Of a stretch of DNA of 50,151 nucleotides, positions 14,454 to 23,583 are shown piece after piece (position 1 is the stretch's first letter; the number at the start of each line of letters is the position of its first letter). The DNA is from GCA-002772825 sp964560655 (lineage in GTDB: Bacteria; Patescibacteriota; Minisyncoccia; GCA-002772825). Where the stretch lies: contig CAZLLR010000002.1 of the NCBI GenBank assembly GCA_964560655.1, positions 1-50,151 of the forward strand. Reading direction: 5' to 3'. The notes under the pieces were generated by a model. That model saw nothing but the letters and a program-made list of their open reading frames with translations, did no database searches and had not been told where the DNA came from. The position numbers and the translations under genes are program-made.

Positions 14454-14917
14454 ATACCCGCAATTTCTTCTAATTTTTTATCAATCTCTTCTTCTTTTAT
14501 CTCTTCCTTAGGCTCGTCAGTAGGTTGCGCTCCTACACCCTTTGCTTTTACTACCCGAACTTGCTTCTGAGAAACTACCTCTTGGGCATTTAATATAAGA
14601 AATCGTAAGAGATTAGCGTTGCTGTCAAAACTCTTCTTAAGGTTTTCTAAGGTGCCTGGTCTTGCCATAAATCTAATCCATCCAAAAGAGGCTGTAGTAA
14701 ACTTCTTTATCTCATAAGCAAGTGGCTTACTCTTAGGCGACTCTTCTCCCACAACCAAGCCTTTCTCTTTTTCTATAGCAGATCTGATCAAATTCACCTC
14801 ATCTGCAAGCTTGTCTGCAGGGATTAAAGGCGTCAAAAGATACCCTATTTCATATAATTTAGGGTCGGCTTCTATATTTTCTTCAGTTGCATCTTTAATT
14901 TCTTCCTTTTCTTCCAT
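14441..14917 (-). CDS. rpsF: 30S ribosomal protein bS6, extended tail
   Basis: This 158-residue protein pairs with S18 on the small subunit. The S6 ferredoxin-like core (YEIGYLLTPLIPADKLADEV, then KPLAYEIKKFTTASFGWIRF) is flanked by an acidic N-terminal extension (EEKEEIKDATEENIEADPKL) and a long charged C-terminal tail (EEIKEEEIDKKLEEIAG). The start is placed at the ATG at 14917; an in-frame TTG at 14953 directly after tatD would add 12 unlikely residues. The final residues and stop come from palindromic repeat copy C, so the native C-terminus was probably changed by that element. Confidence 0.93.
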   Translation of the reverse strand: MEEKEEIKDATEENIEADPKLYEIGYLLTPLIPADKLADEVNLIRSAIEKEKGLVVGEESPKSKPLAYEIKKFTTASFGWIRFMARPGTLENLKKSFDSNANLLRFLILNAQEVVSQKQVRVVKAKGVGAQPTDEPKEEIKEEEIDKKLEEIAGIPTH

Positions 14918-14953
14918 AGGCGCTATATTAGCAAATATATCTATATATTGCAA

Positions 14954-15745
14954 CTAGTTATTACAAAACACTCTCAAGGCGTTGTCAGTGGTAGCTTCTG
15001 CCACTTCATCATAAGAAATACCCCTTATTTCAGCAATCTTTTTAGCTATTTCTTTCACATATAGTGGTTCATTCCGTTTGCCTCTGTAAGGGAAAGGCGC
15101 TACAAACGGACTGTCAGTCTCAATCATTATTCTTTCAAGAGGAGATTTTAGTAAAACATCATCATATTCTCTAGCAAAAGTGATTACCCCAGAAAAAGAT
15201 ATCGTAAAACCAAGCGCAAAATATTTTTGAGCTATATTCCAATCCCCTGAGAAGAAGTGTATATTACCACGCAACTTAGAGCCATATATAAGAGAATACG
15301 AACTAAGGATCTTTACTACTTCACTGTGCGCTTCCCTGCAATGGATCATCAAAGGCTTATCTACTTCCACGGCTAACTCAACGTGCTTACGAAACAGATT
15401 TTCTTGCCTCTTTATATCACTCTTATCCCGACGAAACAAATCTATACCACACTCACCTATCGCGACAACCTTAGGTTGCCTTGCTAAACCTTTATAATAT
15501 TCATAGTCCCAGTCCGATTCTAATCCGCCTTGGGTGGATTTATCAGTAGGGTGCAAACCTACTGATGCAAATATATTTTCATTAATATCTGCGATTTCCT
15601 TAGCGGACTTAGATGTCTCCTTGTTTACTCCTACAGTAATCGTGAAAATACCTTCATCTCGCATCTTTTTAATAATATTTTCCCTATCATCGTCAAAATC
15701 AGGAAAGTTTAAATGAGAGTGAATATCAAAAAGTTTAGGTTTCAT
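14954..15745 (-). CDS. tatD: TatD family metal-dependent hydrolase
   Basis: This 263-residue TIM-barrel nuclease or quality-control hydrolase carries the family metal ligands: FDIHSHLNF near the N-terminus, the GECGID glutamate, HCREAH, NIHFFSGD and ETDSPF. TatD proteins show 3'-5' exonuclease/DNase activity in E. coli; the in vivo role is less certain. Its ATG overlaps the metG stop (TAATG), indicating translational coupling. A metG-tatD pairing is common in bacteria. Confidence 0.94.
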   Translation of the reverse strand: MKPKLFDIHSHLNFPDFDDDRENIIKKMRDEGIFTITVGVNKETSKSAKEIADINENIFASVGLHPTDKSTQGGLESDWDYEYYKGLARQPKVVAIGECGIDLFRRDKSDIKRQENLFRKHVELAVEVDKPLMIHCREAHSEVVKILSSYSLIYGSKLRGNIHFFSGDWNIAQKYFALGFTISFSGVITFAREYDDVLLKSPLERIMIETDSPFVAPFPYRGKRNEPLYVKEIAKKIAEIRGISYDEVAEATTDNALRVFCNN

Positions 15746-17208
15746 TATTCTTTCCTTAAAAATAATGGCTCTGGCATCTGGTTTGTCTCTATAGCTTCTT
15801 TTATCTTTTGTGAAGTTTCCGGCATAAACGGAGTAAGTAAGTTAGCTATACTCCAAAGTTCATTAGCTAAACTTATAACTTCATCGATAGCTTTATCTTT
15901 ATCTATCTTTATAAGTTTAAAAGGTTCAGTCTCTTGTATGCGTCTATCCATCTTTCCTATCTTTGCCCAGATAAAATCCATTGCTTTACCGAATTCAAAA
16001 GATTCCATCATTTCTCTATACTCCTTATAACTTTCTCCTTTTACCACTCTTTCAAAAGACCTGAGATTACTAAAAATAAATTTTTCTTTATTTTCCGCCA
16101 CTTCATAAGAAACAAACATTTTCATAACTCTCGATACTAAGTTACCAAGACCATTTGCTAAATTCGCATTATAAGCTTCCTTGAATTTTTCTTCAGTGAA
16201 GTCACTGTCCTCAAAAGTAGAAACTTCACGCAAAAGATAGTACCGTAAGGCATCTGCTCCATAACTCTCTACTATGTCAAAAGGGTTTATAACATTACCT
16301 AAGGTTTTCGACATTTTCTGACCATCGCTTGTTATAAATCCATGGATTATGATTTGTGTCGTGTTTGGCAACCCTACAGACATAAGCATTGCTTGCCACA
16401 TAACAGCCTGCTGGCGGAGGTTATCTTTACCTGCTATCTGAAATCCAGGCCAAAATGCTTGGAACTTTTTTTCATTACTAGGCCAACCGAGTGTGGATAT
16501 ATAATTCACTAGAGCGTCAAACCAAACATACATCACATGGTCTGTGTCGTCTGGCACGGGTACCCCCCAAGGCATCTTATCCTTTAAGCGAGATATGCTG
16601 AAATCTTGAATATCTCCTTCTACAAATTTCTTTGCCTCGTTAAACCTTTTCTCAGGCAAAACAAAAGTGGGGTGTTTCTTATAAAAATCAATTAACTTAT
16701 CTTTATATTTAGAAAATCGGAAAAAATAATTTTCTTCTTCTATTGTCTCCACTTCTAAGCTAGGGTGTTCTGGACACTTACCGTCTGTGAGGTCGGAGTC
16801 CGTCTTTTCTAGTTCACAACCAACGCAATACTTTATCTTATAATTTTTCTTATAGATATCGCCAGAGAGAAGTGAGCGTCGCCAAAATTCCTGCGCAGCC
16901 TCTTTATGGTGGTCATCTGTAGTACGAATAAAAGCGTCATTACTTAAGTTAAGAGCCGATTTCAACTTCCTAAAGTTTTTCGCGCAAGTATCACAATAGT
17001 TTTGTACTATCTGTCCCTTCTCTTTTGCCTTGCGGTAAACCTTAAGCCCGTGTTCATCTGTGCCTGTATTGAAAAATACTTCCTCGCCCAAACCTCTATG
17101 GAAACGCGCTACAACATCAGCCTCCACCAACTCCAAAGCATGCCCGAGGTGAGGGTCGGCATTAACATATGGCAAAGTCGTTGTTATATAAAATTTACCT
17201 TTTTCCAT
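15745..17208 (-). CDS. metG: Methionyl-tRNA synthetase
   Basis: This 487-residue class I ligase charges tRNA-Met. The HIGH-type motif is in YVNADPHLGHALE, a zinc-knuckle-like insert is CVGCELEKTDSDLTDGKCP, and the KMSKS loop is KMSKTLGN. It stops after the anticodon-binding helical domain and lacks the C-terminal tRNA-binding (EMAP-like) dimerisation domain. The ATG at 17208 is chosen; an upstream in-frame TTG at 17253 would overlap the previous gene. It begins the metG-tatD-rpsF-ssb-rpsR series, seven bases after the AI-2E permease stop. Confidence 0.96.
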   Translation of the reverse strand: MEKGKFYITTTLPYVNADPHLGHALELVEADVVARFHRGLGEEVFFNTGTDEHGLKVYRKAKEKGQIVQNYCDTCAKNFRKLKSALNLSNDAFIRTTDDHHKEAAQEFWRRSLLSGDIYKKNYKIKYCVGCELEKTDSDLTDGKCPEHPSLEVETIEEENYFFRFSKYKDKLIDFYKKHPTFVLPEKRFNEAKKFVEGDIQDFSISRLKDKMPWGVPVPDDTDHVMYVWFDALVNYISTLGWPSNEKKFQAFWPGFQIAGKDNLRQQAVMWQAMLMSVGLPNTTQIIIHGFITSDGQKMSKTLGNVINPFDIVESYGADALRYYLLREVSTFEDSDFTEEKFKEAYNANLANGLGNLVSRVMKMFVSYEVAENKEKFIFSNLRSFERVVKGESYKEYREMMESFEFGKAMDFIWAKIGKMDRRIQETEPFKLIKIDKDKAIDEVISLANELWSIANLLTPFMPETSQKIKEAIETNQMPEPLFLRKE

Positions 17209-17215
17209 TACAGAA

Positions 17216-18271
17216 TTATATCTTCTTTTCAAAAATATGCTTTCTCTCGGCAATATCTCTTGAAAGTTCCATTAATACAGTCGCCACTGGGATAGCCAGA
17301 AGCACCCCAAAAAAACCAGCCAGTTCGCCACCTATCAGCAAAGACAATATTACAAGTATAGGGGGTATCCCTATAATCTTCTTCACAACAAGAGGATAGA
17401 TTAGATGATTCTCAAATTGCTGAATAACAAGATAAAGACCGATAACCATAAGCCCCAATGTAGGAGATTGCAGAAAAGCTACTCCTATTGCCGGTATGGA
17501 CGCCATAATAGGACCAAAGATAGGTATGAGCTCAAAGAGTGCTGCAATAATAGCAAAGACAAGAGCGTATTTTACACCTAAGATGGTAAGTCCTAAGTAA
17601 ACTAAAATACCAATTAGTACTCCCAAGAGGATCTGGCCTTGGAGCCATAAACCTATCTTCTTCTCTGCCCTCTTCCACAATTGGATGACATATTGTTCTT
17701 CGCTGTCAGGGGTGATAACCCTTAAAAAATTCTCCAGACCACCCTTCTGCACAGAAAGATAAAAAGAGATAACAATAATCAATACAAATGAAAGGGCACC
17801 ACCAAAGACAGCTGCTGCTGCCTGGAAGAATCCAGAGGTTATAGTACCAGTTGAAGCTTCAAGCACTTTAGTGAGGTCTGATATAGCGACAGATAGAGAT
17901 TCTGGAATACTAGTTATAAACGAAGAGAAAGTAGCTGACTCAAACGGCTTATTCAAATAACTTGGAATTGTCTCCGTGAATCCTGACAAGTCACTAAATA
18001 CAGGAGGTAAGATAAAGACGAAGACTGCTCCTATTAGTAAAAAAGATACCAAGTAGACGAATAAGACACCAAAGACTCTAGGAACACGACGGTTCTCAAA
18101 CCATCTCGCTGCCGGCTCAACAGCCGAAGCGATGACAATAGAAGCCAATATCACCGCCACTGTGTCACGCAACATATATAAGAACCAAGCGACAATAGCA
18201 AAAATTGCCACCTTAATGATGGTTCCGCTCGTAATACTTATCATTATATTTCTTTCTTTTTTTGTTTCCAT
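17216..18271 (-). CDS. AI-2E family transporter (UPF0118)
   Basis: This 351-residue integral membrane protein has about eight helices in the typical order: an N-terminal pair, a soluble segment (FSDLSGFTETIPSYLNKPFE region) and a C-terminal bundle with the family signature FGPIMASIPAIGVAFLQSPT ... LVIQQFENHLIYPLVVKKII. Members include E. coli TqsA and sodium/proton or lipid-related permeases, so the substrate cannot be named. A second ATG at 18244 (MISITSG) is an equally plausible start. It lies 10 bases after the M16 peptidase gene. Confidence 0.9.
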   Translation of the reverse strand: METKKERNIMISITSGTIIKVAIFAIVAWFLYMLRDTVAVILASIVIASAVEPAARWFENRRVPRVFGVLFVYLVSFLLIGAVFVFILPPVFSDLSGFTETIPSYLNKPFESATFSSFITSIPESLSVAISDLTKVLEASTGTITSGFFQAAAAVFGGALSFVLIIVISFYLSVQKGGLENFLRVITPDSEEQYVIQLWKRAEKKIGLWLQGQILLGVLIGILVYLGLTILGVKYALVFAIIAALFELIPIFGPIMASIPAIGVAFLQSPTLGLMVIGLYLVIQQFENHLIYPLVVKKIIGIPPILVILSLLIGGELAGFFGVLLAIPVATVLMELSRDIAERKHIFEKKI

Positions 18272-18281
18272 TTTATTTTTC

Positions 18282-19562
18282 TTATTTTAGAAATATTTTT
18301 CTTATTTTTCCAGAATCTATGTCTTTGCCGTCTTCCGGTATGATACCAGCTATACTTATATTCTCAGGGACGAACAATTCTTTCGCTACTTTCATAATAT
18401 CATTTGCAGTAACTTTTTCAATCTTTTTAATATATTCTTCTGGTGTGAGTATTTTACCTCCGAATAGCTCCTGCTCTCCATAGAAATCCGCCACGTATTC
18501 AGTATGCTCAAAATCCAACGCCGTTTTGCCTCTTATGTATTCTTTAGCAGAGTAAAGTTCTTCTTTTGTAACCTTACGAGTCTTAAAATCATTTAATAAT
18601 TTAGAAATTACCTGGGAGGCAGTATAGATCTTATCTTTTGGAACACCGACACGTATGCGTAAGTACCCTGAATCTTCATACTCTATATTAATAGCGCCAA
18701 CATAATAAGTCAGACCTCTTTTCTCCCTCAACTCAAAAAAGAGTCGTGAAGACATATTGCCACCTAGGATAGTCGATAGCACCTCAAGTATATATTTTTT
18801 CTTATCTACTGTGCTATATGCTCGCACACCAATAGCTATATGAGATTGATCACATTTTTTATTTTTTATCGATATTTTTATATCTTTCTGTCTTACTTTA
18901 GGGGAAGGAGTTTTATTTACTTTTTTATTTTTTAATTTATTAAAAACTTTTTCAATATTTTTTAACGTTTTTTTCTCTTCAATATTCCCAGCGACAACTA
19001 CTATCATATTATTAGGGGTATATCTTACTTGTCTGTACTTCACAATATCATTTCGTGAGATATTATTAACACTTTCTTTGGTGCCTAAAACTCGCATGCT
19101 ATGGGGATTATTTCCATAAATCATACTATCAAGATCCCTAGCAACCAGACTAGAAGGTTGGTCTTCATATGTTGAGATTTCTTGCAAAATTACACCCCTT
19201 TCTTTTTCTATCTCCTTAGCGTTAAAAATTGGATTCAAGACCATATCAGAAACAACATCAAGTCCGATATCAAAATCCTTTGAGGCTGACTTCACCCAAA
19301 AGCCAGTAATCTCTTTACTAGTGAAAGCATTATTGTCTGCACCTATCCTATCAAGCTCCTTACTTATTGTTCCTGGCTTAGGACGCTTCTTAGTACCTTT
19401 AAATACTAAATGTTCTAAGAAATGAGAAATACCATTAAGTCTCTTATCTTCATCTTTGGCACCTGTCTTTACAAGAACTTGAAAAATAACCGCTCCCGTA
19501 TTCTTCATCGGGACGATAACGACCCGCAAGCCATTTTTTAGAGTATGTTTTTCGAACTGCAT
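18282..19562 (-). CDS. M16 family zinc peptidase
   Basis: This 426-residue insulinase-type peptidase has the inverted zinc motif HFLEH (47-51) and the distal glutamate E128 in ILQEISTYEDQPSS, exactly 77 residues after H51. The second half (about 220-420) is the usual inactive M16_C domain with NMSSRLFFELREKRGLTYYV. Bacterial members of this size degrade peptides in the cytoplasm, and many act in heterodimers with an inactive partner; no partner gene lies nearby. Terminator 19592-19628 separates it from glyS upstream. Confidence 0.95.
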   Translation of the reverse strand: MQFEKHTLKNGLRVVIVPMKNTGAVIFQVLVKTGAKDEDKRLNGISHFLEHLVFKGTKKRPKPGTISKELDRIGADNNAFTSKEITGFWVKSASKDFDIGLDVVSDMVLNPIFNAKEIEKERGVILQEISTYEDQPSSLVARDLDSMIYGNNPHSMRVLGTKESVNNISRNDIVKYRQVRYTPNNMIVVVAGNIEEKKTLKNIEKVFNKLKNKKVNKTPSPKVRQKDIKISIKNKKCDQSHIAIGVRAYSTVDKKKYILEVLSTILGGNMSSRLFFELREKRGLTYYVGAINIEYEDSGYLRIRVGVPKDKIYTASQVISKLLNDFKTRKVTKEELYSAKEYIRGKTALDFEHTEYVADFYGEQELFGGKILTPEEYIKKIEKVTANDIMKVAKELFVPENISIAGIIPEDGKDIDSGKIRKIFLK

Positions 19563-19591
19563 AAATTAAATTTTAACATATATCTTTAAAT

Positions 19592-19628
19592 AAAAACACC
19601 GCTAGTTTATTAAGCTAGCGGTGTTTTT
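19592..19628 (-). terminator. Terminator after glyS
   Basis: AAAAACACCGCTAG / CTAGCGGTGTTTTT, a 14-bp stem with a nine-base loop, nine bases beyond the glyS stop. The minus-strand T-run is 19596-19592. Confidence 0.9.
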
Positions 19629-19637
19629 ATAGTCTAT

Positions 19638-21020
19638 CTATTTACTTAAACTATCTTTTATTATGTCTACTAATTTACTAATCTCTACTCTCTCCTGCTT
19701 ACCGGTATCTCTATCTCTTAGAGTGGCTGTGCCATCTTCTAATGTATCGAAGTCTACGGTGATACAAAAGGGTGTTCCTATCTCGTCTTGCCTCCTATAC
19801 CTCTTGCCTATGTTACCGTTAGTATCAAACATTATCTGAGGAATATCTTTTTTAATCATGTCATAGACCTCACGCGCTTTATTTACAAGGTCGGGCTTGT
19901 TCTTAAGAAGAGGAAATACCGCCGCCTTAACAGGCGCTATAGACGGCTTAAGTTTAAGGAAAACGCGAATTTCTCCTTCCATCTCATCTTCGGAATATGC
20001 ATCTAACAACACAGCAAAAACTAACCTGCCAACACCACCGGAAGATTCAATAATATGTGGGATAAATCTTTCACCTGTCTCTTGATCTAGATAATCAAGC
20101 CTTTTACCACAACCTTTTGAATGTTGTGTTAAGTCATAATCCCCACGCGCATGTATCCCTTCAATTTCATCGAATCCCCAAGGGAATTTATATTCAATAT
20201 CATAAGCCTCTTTAGCATAGAAGACTAAATTTTCATGCTTCTTCCATCTTAAATTTTCATTATTAATACCAATTTCTAAAATAGAATTCCATCTATATTC
20301 TCTTAATTTTTCATATTCTTTCATTTCATCATCTGGCCTTACAAAATATTGCATTTCCATCTGTTCAAATTCTCTTCCACGAAAAATAAACTGCCGAGGC
20401 GAGATTTCATTTCTAAATGCTTTACCAATCTGCGCAATACCAAAAGACAATTTTAAGTGCATCGAATCTGAGACATTTTTATAGTTCACATAAATACCCT
20501 GACATGTCTCACCTCTTAGGTACGCGGGCTCAGAATTATCACCTGTAAAATCGCCTAAATTACTCTTAACCAAGAGATTAAATTTCCTTATTTTTGTAAA
20601 ATTTTGCTTACCACATTTTGGGCATTTTAATTTATCTTTATTCTCTGAAAAAATCTTATTAATCTCTTCTTCGCTCATCTTTTCATCTGCGGAGACACCA
20701 ATCTCCTCCAGCATCTTATCTGCACGACTTCTAGTATTGCATTCTCGGCATTCTACCAGCGGGTCTGAAAAACCTTTTACATGCCCGCTGGCTTCCCAAA
20801 TCTTAGGACTCATAAAAATACTCGAATCTAATCCAACAATATCCTCCCTATCATAAACCATTTTTTTCCACCATTGTGCTTTTAGATTATTTTCAAGTTC
20901 GACTCCAAATGGACCGAAGTCATAAACACCTGCAAAACCACCATAAATTTCTGACGACGGGTATATAAAACCACGGCGTTTTGCTAAAGATACAATTTTT
21001 TCCATTTTTGATGTTTCCAT
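19638..21020 (-). CDS. glyS: Glycyl-tRNA synthetase, alpha2 (single-chain) type
   Basis: This 460-residue class II ligase is of the dimeric archaeal/eukaryotic and Gram-positive type rather than the alpha2beta2 type. Visible are the N-terminal block KRRGFIYPSSEIYGGFAGVY, motif 1 region GPFGVELENNLKAQWWKKMV, the zinc-like CRECNT ... CPKCGKQ insert, motif 2 FRNEISPRQFIFRGREFEQM, motif 3 VGRLVFAVLLDAYSED, and a C-terminal anticodon-binding domain ending in the DRDTGKQERVEISKLVDIIK block. It ends the group that starts with the EamA transporter gene. Confidence 0.96.
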   Translation of the reverse strand: METSKMEKIVSLAKRRGFIYPSSEIYGGFAGVYDFGPFGVELENNLKAQWWKKMVYDREDIVGLDSSIFMSPKIWEASGHVKGFSDPLVECRECNTRSRADKMLEEIGVSADEKMSEEEINKIFSENKDKLKCPKCGKQNFTKIRKFNLLVKSNLGDFTGDNSEPAYLRGETCQGIYVNYKNVSDSMHLKLSFGIAQIGKAFRNEISPRQFIFRGREFEQMEMQYFVRPDDEMKEYEKLREYRWNSILEIGINNENLRWKKHENLVFYAKEAYDIEYKFPWGFDEIEGIHARGDYDLTQHSKGCGKRLDYLDQETGERFIPHIIESSGGVGRLVFAVLLDAYSEDEMEGEIRVFLKLKPSIAPVKAAVFPLLKNKPDLVNKAREVYDMIKKDIPQIMFDTNGNIGKRYRRQDEIGTPFCITVDFDTLEDGTATLRDRDTGKQERVEISKLVDIIKDSLSK

Positions 21021-21033
21021 ATTTAATATTATA

Positions 21034-22947
21034 TTATTGAACTACTTTTTCTTGTCCTGACTTAAACTTAGGATCATTATCAAGTCTTGTACTTAATACC
21101 CCTTTAACCTTCCTAACTTCCGCATTAACAAAAGAATCTTTTCCTTCAATGACAACTTCCGACACAAGGTTAGGTGCCGAGCCAACTTGAGAAAGCGAAG
21201 GAAGAAGTCCTATCTGAAAAGATATATCCCTTGCCGGGCTCAGTATGCCCGTCCCAGCTAAAAGAGTACCTGCCTTCCACACGACCTCTCCTGTATTCTT
21301 ATCATAAGATATCAGAGCATCTTGAGGGGAGATAGCTCCGGCCCAATCAACATAAGAAGGCAGGAAGGCTCTTACTGTAGCATTTTCAATGTCATTTGTA
21401 GAATTAGTAAGTGACCATACTATAGTATAAGTTGTCTTCTCCCCAGCCTTAGGTGGCAACAAACCAGTATTAGCGAAAGCTCCTTCATAATAAAGTGCCT
21501 GTGATGCAAACTGAAGATTAGAAGCTATCTTTATATCTTTCTTAGTTGTACTCCTTACGTCAGTATCTCCTGCACCACCCACTGCCTTTTTACCAAACAT
21601 AGTCGTATCTAAAGACACTATAAAATTTTTATCATTTACACTTTTTTGAATTAGGCTATCAAGCATAGAAAATGTAAAACTAACCTTACCCTCTTCCCCT
21701 GGCTCTATAAATCTAAACTCTGGCACTGACGAAGCGTTCCAGACTAGAGCCTGATCTGATGTCCTAAAAAAGCCATTTACTGGAGAGATGGTCTGAAAAT
21801 TAGCAGCTTGACCGATTATCTTAGTCTCAATAGTGCCATTCTCTATTCTGACAGGTAAATTATTCCTCCAAAATATATCCACTCTCATAATATCACCCAA
21901 AGAAGAAACGTTATCCTTGTCGTCATTTCCATTTATAAATACAGCAAGGTCTAAAAGCATCTTCTTGAGGACAACACTATCTGAAGCTTCACCGTATACA
22001 TCAAGCTCATTGTTGCTATTGATAACTCCTATTTGAGCTAGGAAGCCTTTCTCGTCTAAGTCCCTGCCATCAACAATTCCTTTAATCTTTACGACTCGCT
22101 TTTTCCCGGGTTCTAAAGTCCCTATGTTCCACATATTATCCTTACCGGAAGATGTCTTCGGATTACTTTCTTTAAATTGGAACCCTGGTGGATACTCCAC
22201 TTGCAAGACAAGGCCATCAATAATACTTTCTGAATTAGAAACATATTCCACCTCAATGTCCATCTCTTGCCTAGCATTTGCCTCTAATGGAAGCTTCACA
22301 GTAACTTCTATTGGCGACTCAAAGATTGTAATAATTTTCTTCTCTTCTTTAGTAAAAATAGCGTTAGAACCAGTGAGTCTATATTCCAAAGTGGCGGTTA
22401 TAACCTTCTCACTTAACGTGCTACCAAACAAAACTATATCAATATTCTCAACAGCCTTACCTCCTGGTTCTATCTGCCCTAGCGGATATCTATGCTTCAA
22501 AGAATTGTCTTTACCTTCTAGCACGCGAGTACCTGATGGATATTCTAAGATAAGGTCAGCATACTCAAGAGGAGCATTATTGTTATTGCCTACTATTATC
22601 CTCCAACTGTTAAGTTCTCCTCCTGAGATACTCTCTGGCCCCTCAAAAACAATCTCAATATCGCCAGAAGAAACGAAGTTAAAACCCTTATCCCAAAGAT
22701 AGGCTGTAGCAAGAAGAGAAACGGCAAAAAATATCCCCGCAAAAAGAAGAGTTAACCGCATCATCTTAGAAATAAAAGTTTTTTTCTTTGCCATTTTTAA
22801 AGGAGGATTCCACTTCGTCTTACCAGTATCCACTTCGGGTTTAAGTTTCAAGCCTAGGGCTGGACGCTTTGTTCTCTTCTTAAAAGAAGCTCCTTTCTTA
22901 TAGAGCCTCATCTTTAATTTTTCTATATTATTATCTTCTCCTGACAT
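21034..22947 (-). CDS. Membrane-anchored protein with repeated DUF11-like beta domains
   Basis: This 637-residue protein has a basic cytoplasmic N-terminus (about residues 1-58), one membrane helix (about 62-85, RLTLLFAGIFFAVSLLATAY) and four to five tandem beta-sandwich segments. Each has the DUF11-like pattern of a weak P-x-G strand, IGTLEPG or IGQIEPGG turn, and EV/VV strands, for example LEYPSGTRVLEGKDNSLKHR and LGQIEPGGKAVENIDIVLFG. Such proteins usually act at the surface as stalks or adhesins; the role here is unknown. It lies 13 bases upstream of glyS and 51 after recO. Confidence 0.8.
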   Translation of the reverse strand: MSGEDNNIEKLKMRLYKKGASFKKRTKRPALGLKLKPEVDTGKTKWNPPLKMAKKKTFISKMMRLTLLFAGIFFAVSLLATAYLWDKGFNFVSSGDIEIVFEGPESISGGELNSWRIIVGNNNNAPLEYADLILEYPSGTRVLEGKDNSLKHRYPLGQIEPGGKAVENIDIVLFGSTLSEKVITATLEYRLTGSNAIFTKEEKKIITIFESPIEVTVKLPLEANARQEMDIEVEYVSNSESIIDGLVLQVEYPPGFQFKESNPKTSSGKDNMWNIGTLEPGKKRVVKIKGIVDGRDLDEKGFLAQIGVINSNNELDVYGEASDSVVLKKMLLDLAVFINGNDDKDNVSSLGDIMRVDIFWRNNLPVRIENGTIETKIIGQAANFQTISPVNGFFRTSDQALVWNASSVPEFRFIEPGEEGKVSFTFSMLDSLIQKSVNDKNFIVSLDTTMFGKKAVGGAGDTDVRSTTKKDIKIASNLQFASQALYYEGAFANTGLLPPKAGEKTTYTIVWSLTNSTNDIENATVRAFLPSYVDWAGAISPQDALISYDKNTGEVVWKAGTLLAGTGILSPARDISFQIGLLPSLSQVGSAPNLVSEVVIEGKDSFVNAEVRKVKGVLSTRLDNDPKFKSGQEKVVQ

Positions 22948-22998
22948 TTTCTGATTATATCACAAAATATAATCTAATCGAACAGCTTTCGATTAAAT

Positions 22999-23583
22999 CT
23001 ATAATTGACTCTCTTTTAACCCATTTTTTATCCTCTCTGTTGCCTCCTTTTTGAAACTGGCTATTTCGTCGACAATCTCCAAAGAAAGTTCTCCCTTAAA
23101 GAATTCCTCTAAACTATCCGCCTCACCAACATAGCCAAGATTATCTAACATCCTAAGTGCCATAATAATCTCAAAATTAACTAAGGATTTCTTATCAAAA
23201 GAATTTTTATCTAAGAAGAGTATACCCTCCTCAACAACAGACCAAAGCTTGTCATTCCTCTCTTCTCCTTGGACTAATCGAGAAAGCAGTCTTGTAATTT
23301 TATTTAATGATACGTACTTGCTGTTATCTTTCCTTAAATTAAGCCCTGGAATTTCTTTGGCGTCTATTATCCTCCATGACTCTTTTCCACGGATAAATGA
23401 AAAATTCGCGTAAGATAAGTCGTCAAGACTGTATCTGAGTTTTGATTTTAGGAGCCTGACTCCATTTGCTGATGCCCTCAAGCCACCAAGACCAGCAGTA
23501 TAAAAACTGATAAACTGATCCGCTTCACCAAAATTTTTCTTATCAAGGACAATTCCGTCCGTCTGATATATATAATGAGACAT
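22999..23583 (-). CDS. recO: DNA repair protein RecO (short)
   Basis: This 194-residue protein loads RecA onto SSB-coated DNA in the RecFOR pathway. The N-terminal OB fold is clear (YQTDGIVLDKKNFGEADQFI, then LGGLRASANGVRLLKSKLR), and the helical C-terminal half is short. The usual zinc-binding cysteines of longer RecO proteins (about 240 residues) are absent. Its ATG directly follows the stop of the glycosidase gene, so the two are coupled. A weak hairpin (TAATCGA/TCGATTA near 22972-22994) follows it. Confidence 0.85.
   Translation of the reverse strand: MSHYIYQTDGIVLDKKNFGEADQFISFYTAGLGGLRASANGVRLLKSKLRYSLDDLSYANFSFIRGKESWRIIDAKEIPGLNLRKDNSKYVSLNKITRLLSRLVQGEERNDKLWSVVEEGILFLDKNSFDKKSLVNFEIIMALRMLDNLGYVGEADSLEEFFKGELSLEIVDEIASFKKEATERIKNGLKESQL

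Noticed and set aside
17209..17253. TTG-initiated N-terminal extension of metG
   Set aside because: It would overlap the upstream permease gene and add residues absent from the family; the ATG at 17208 leads straight into the conserved core.
22972..22994. Terminator after recO
   Set aside because: The stem is only 7 bp and AT-rich with a poor T-run; readthrough into the beta-repeat gene is likely.
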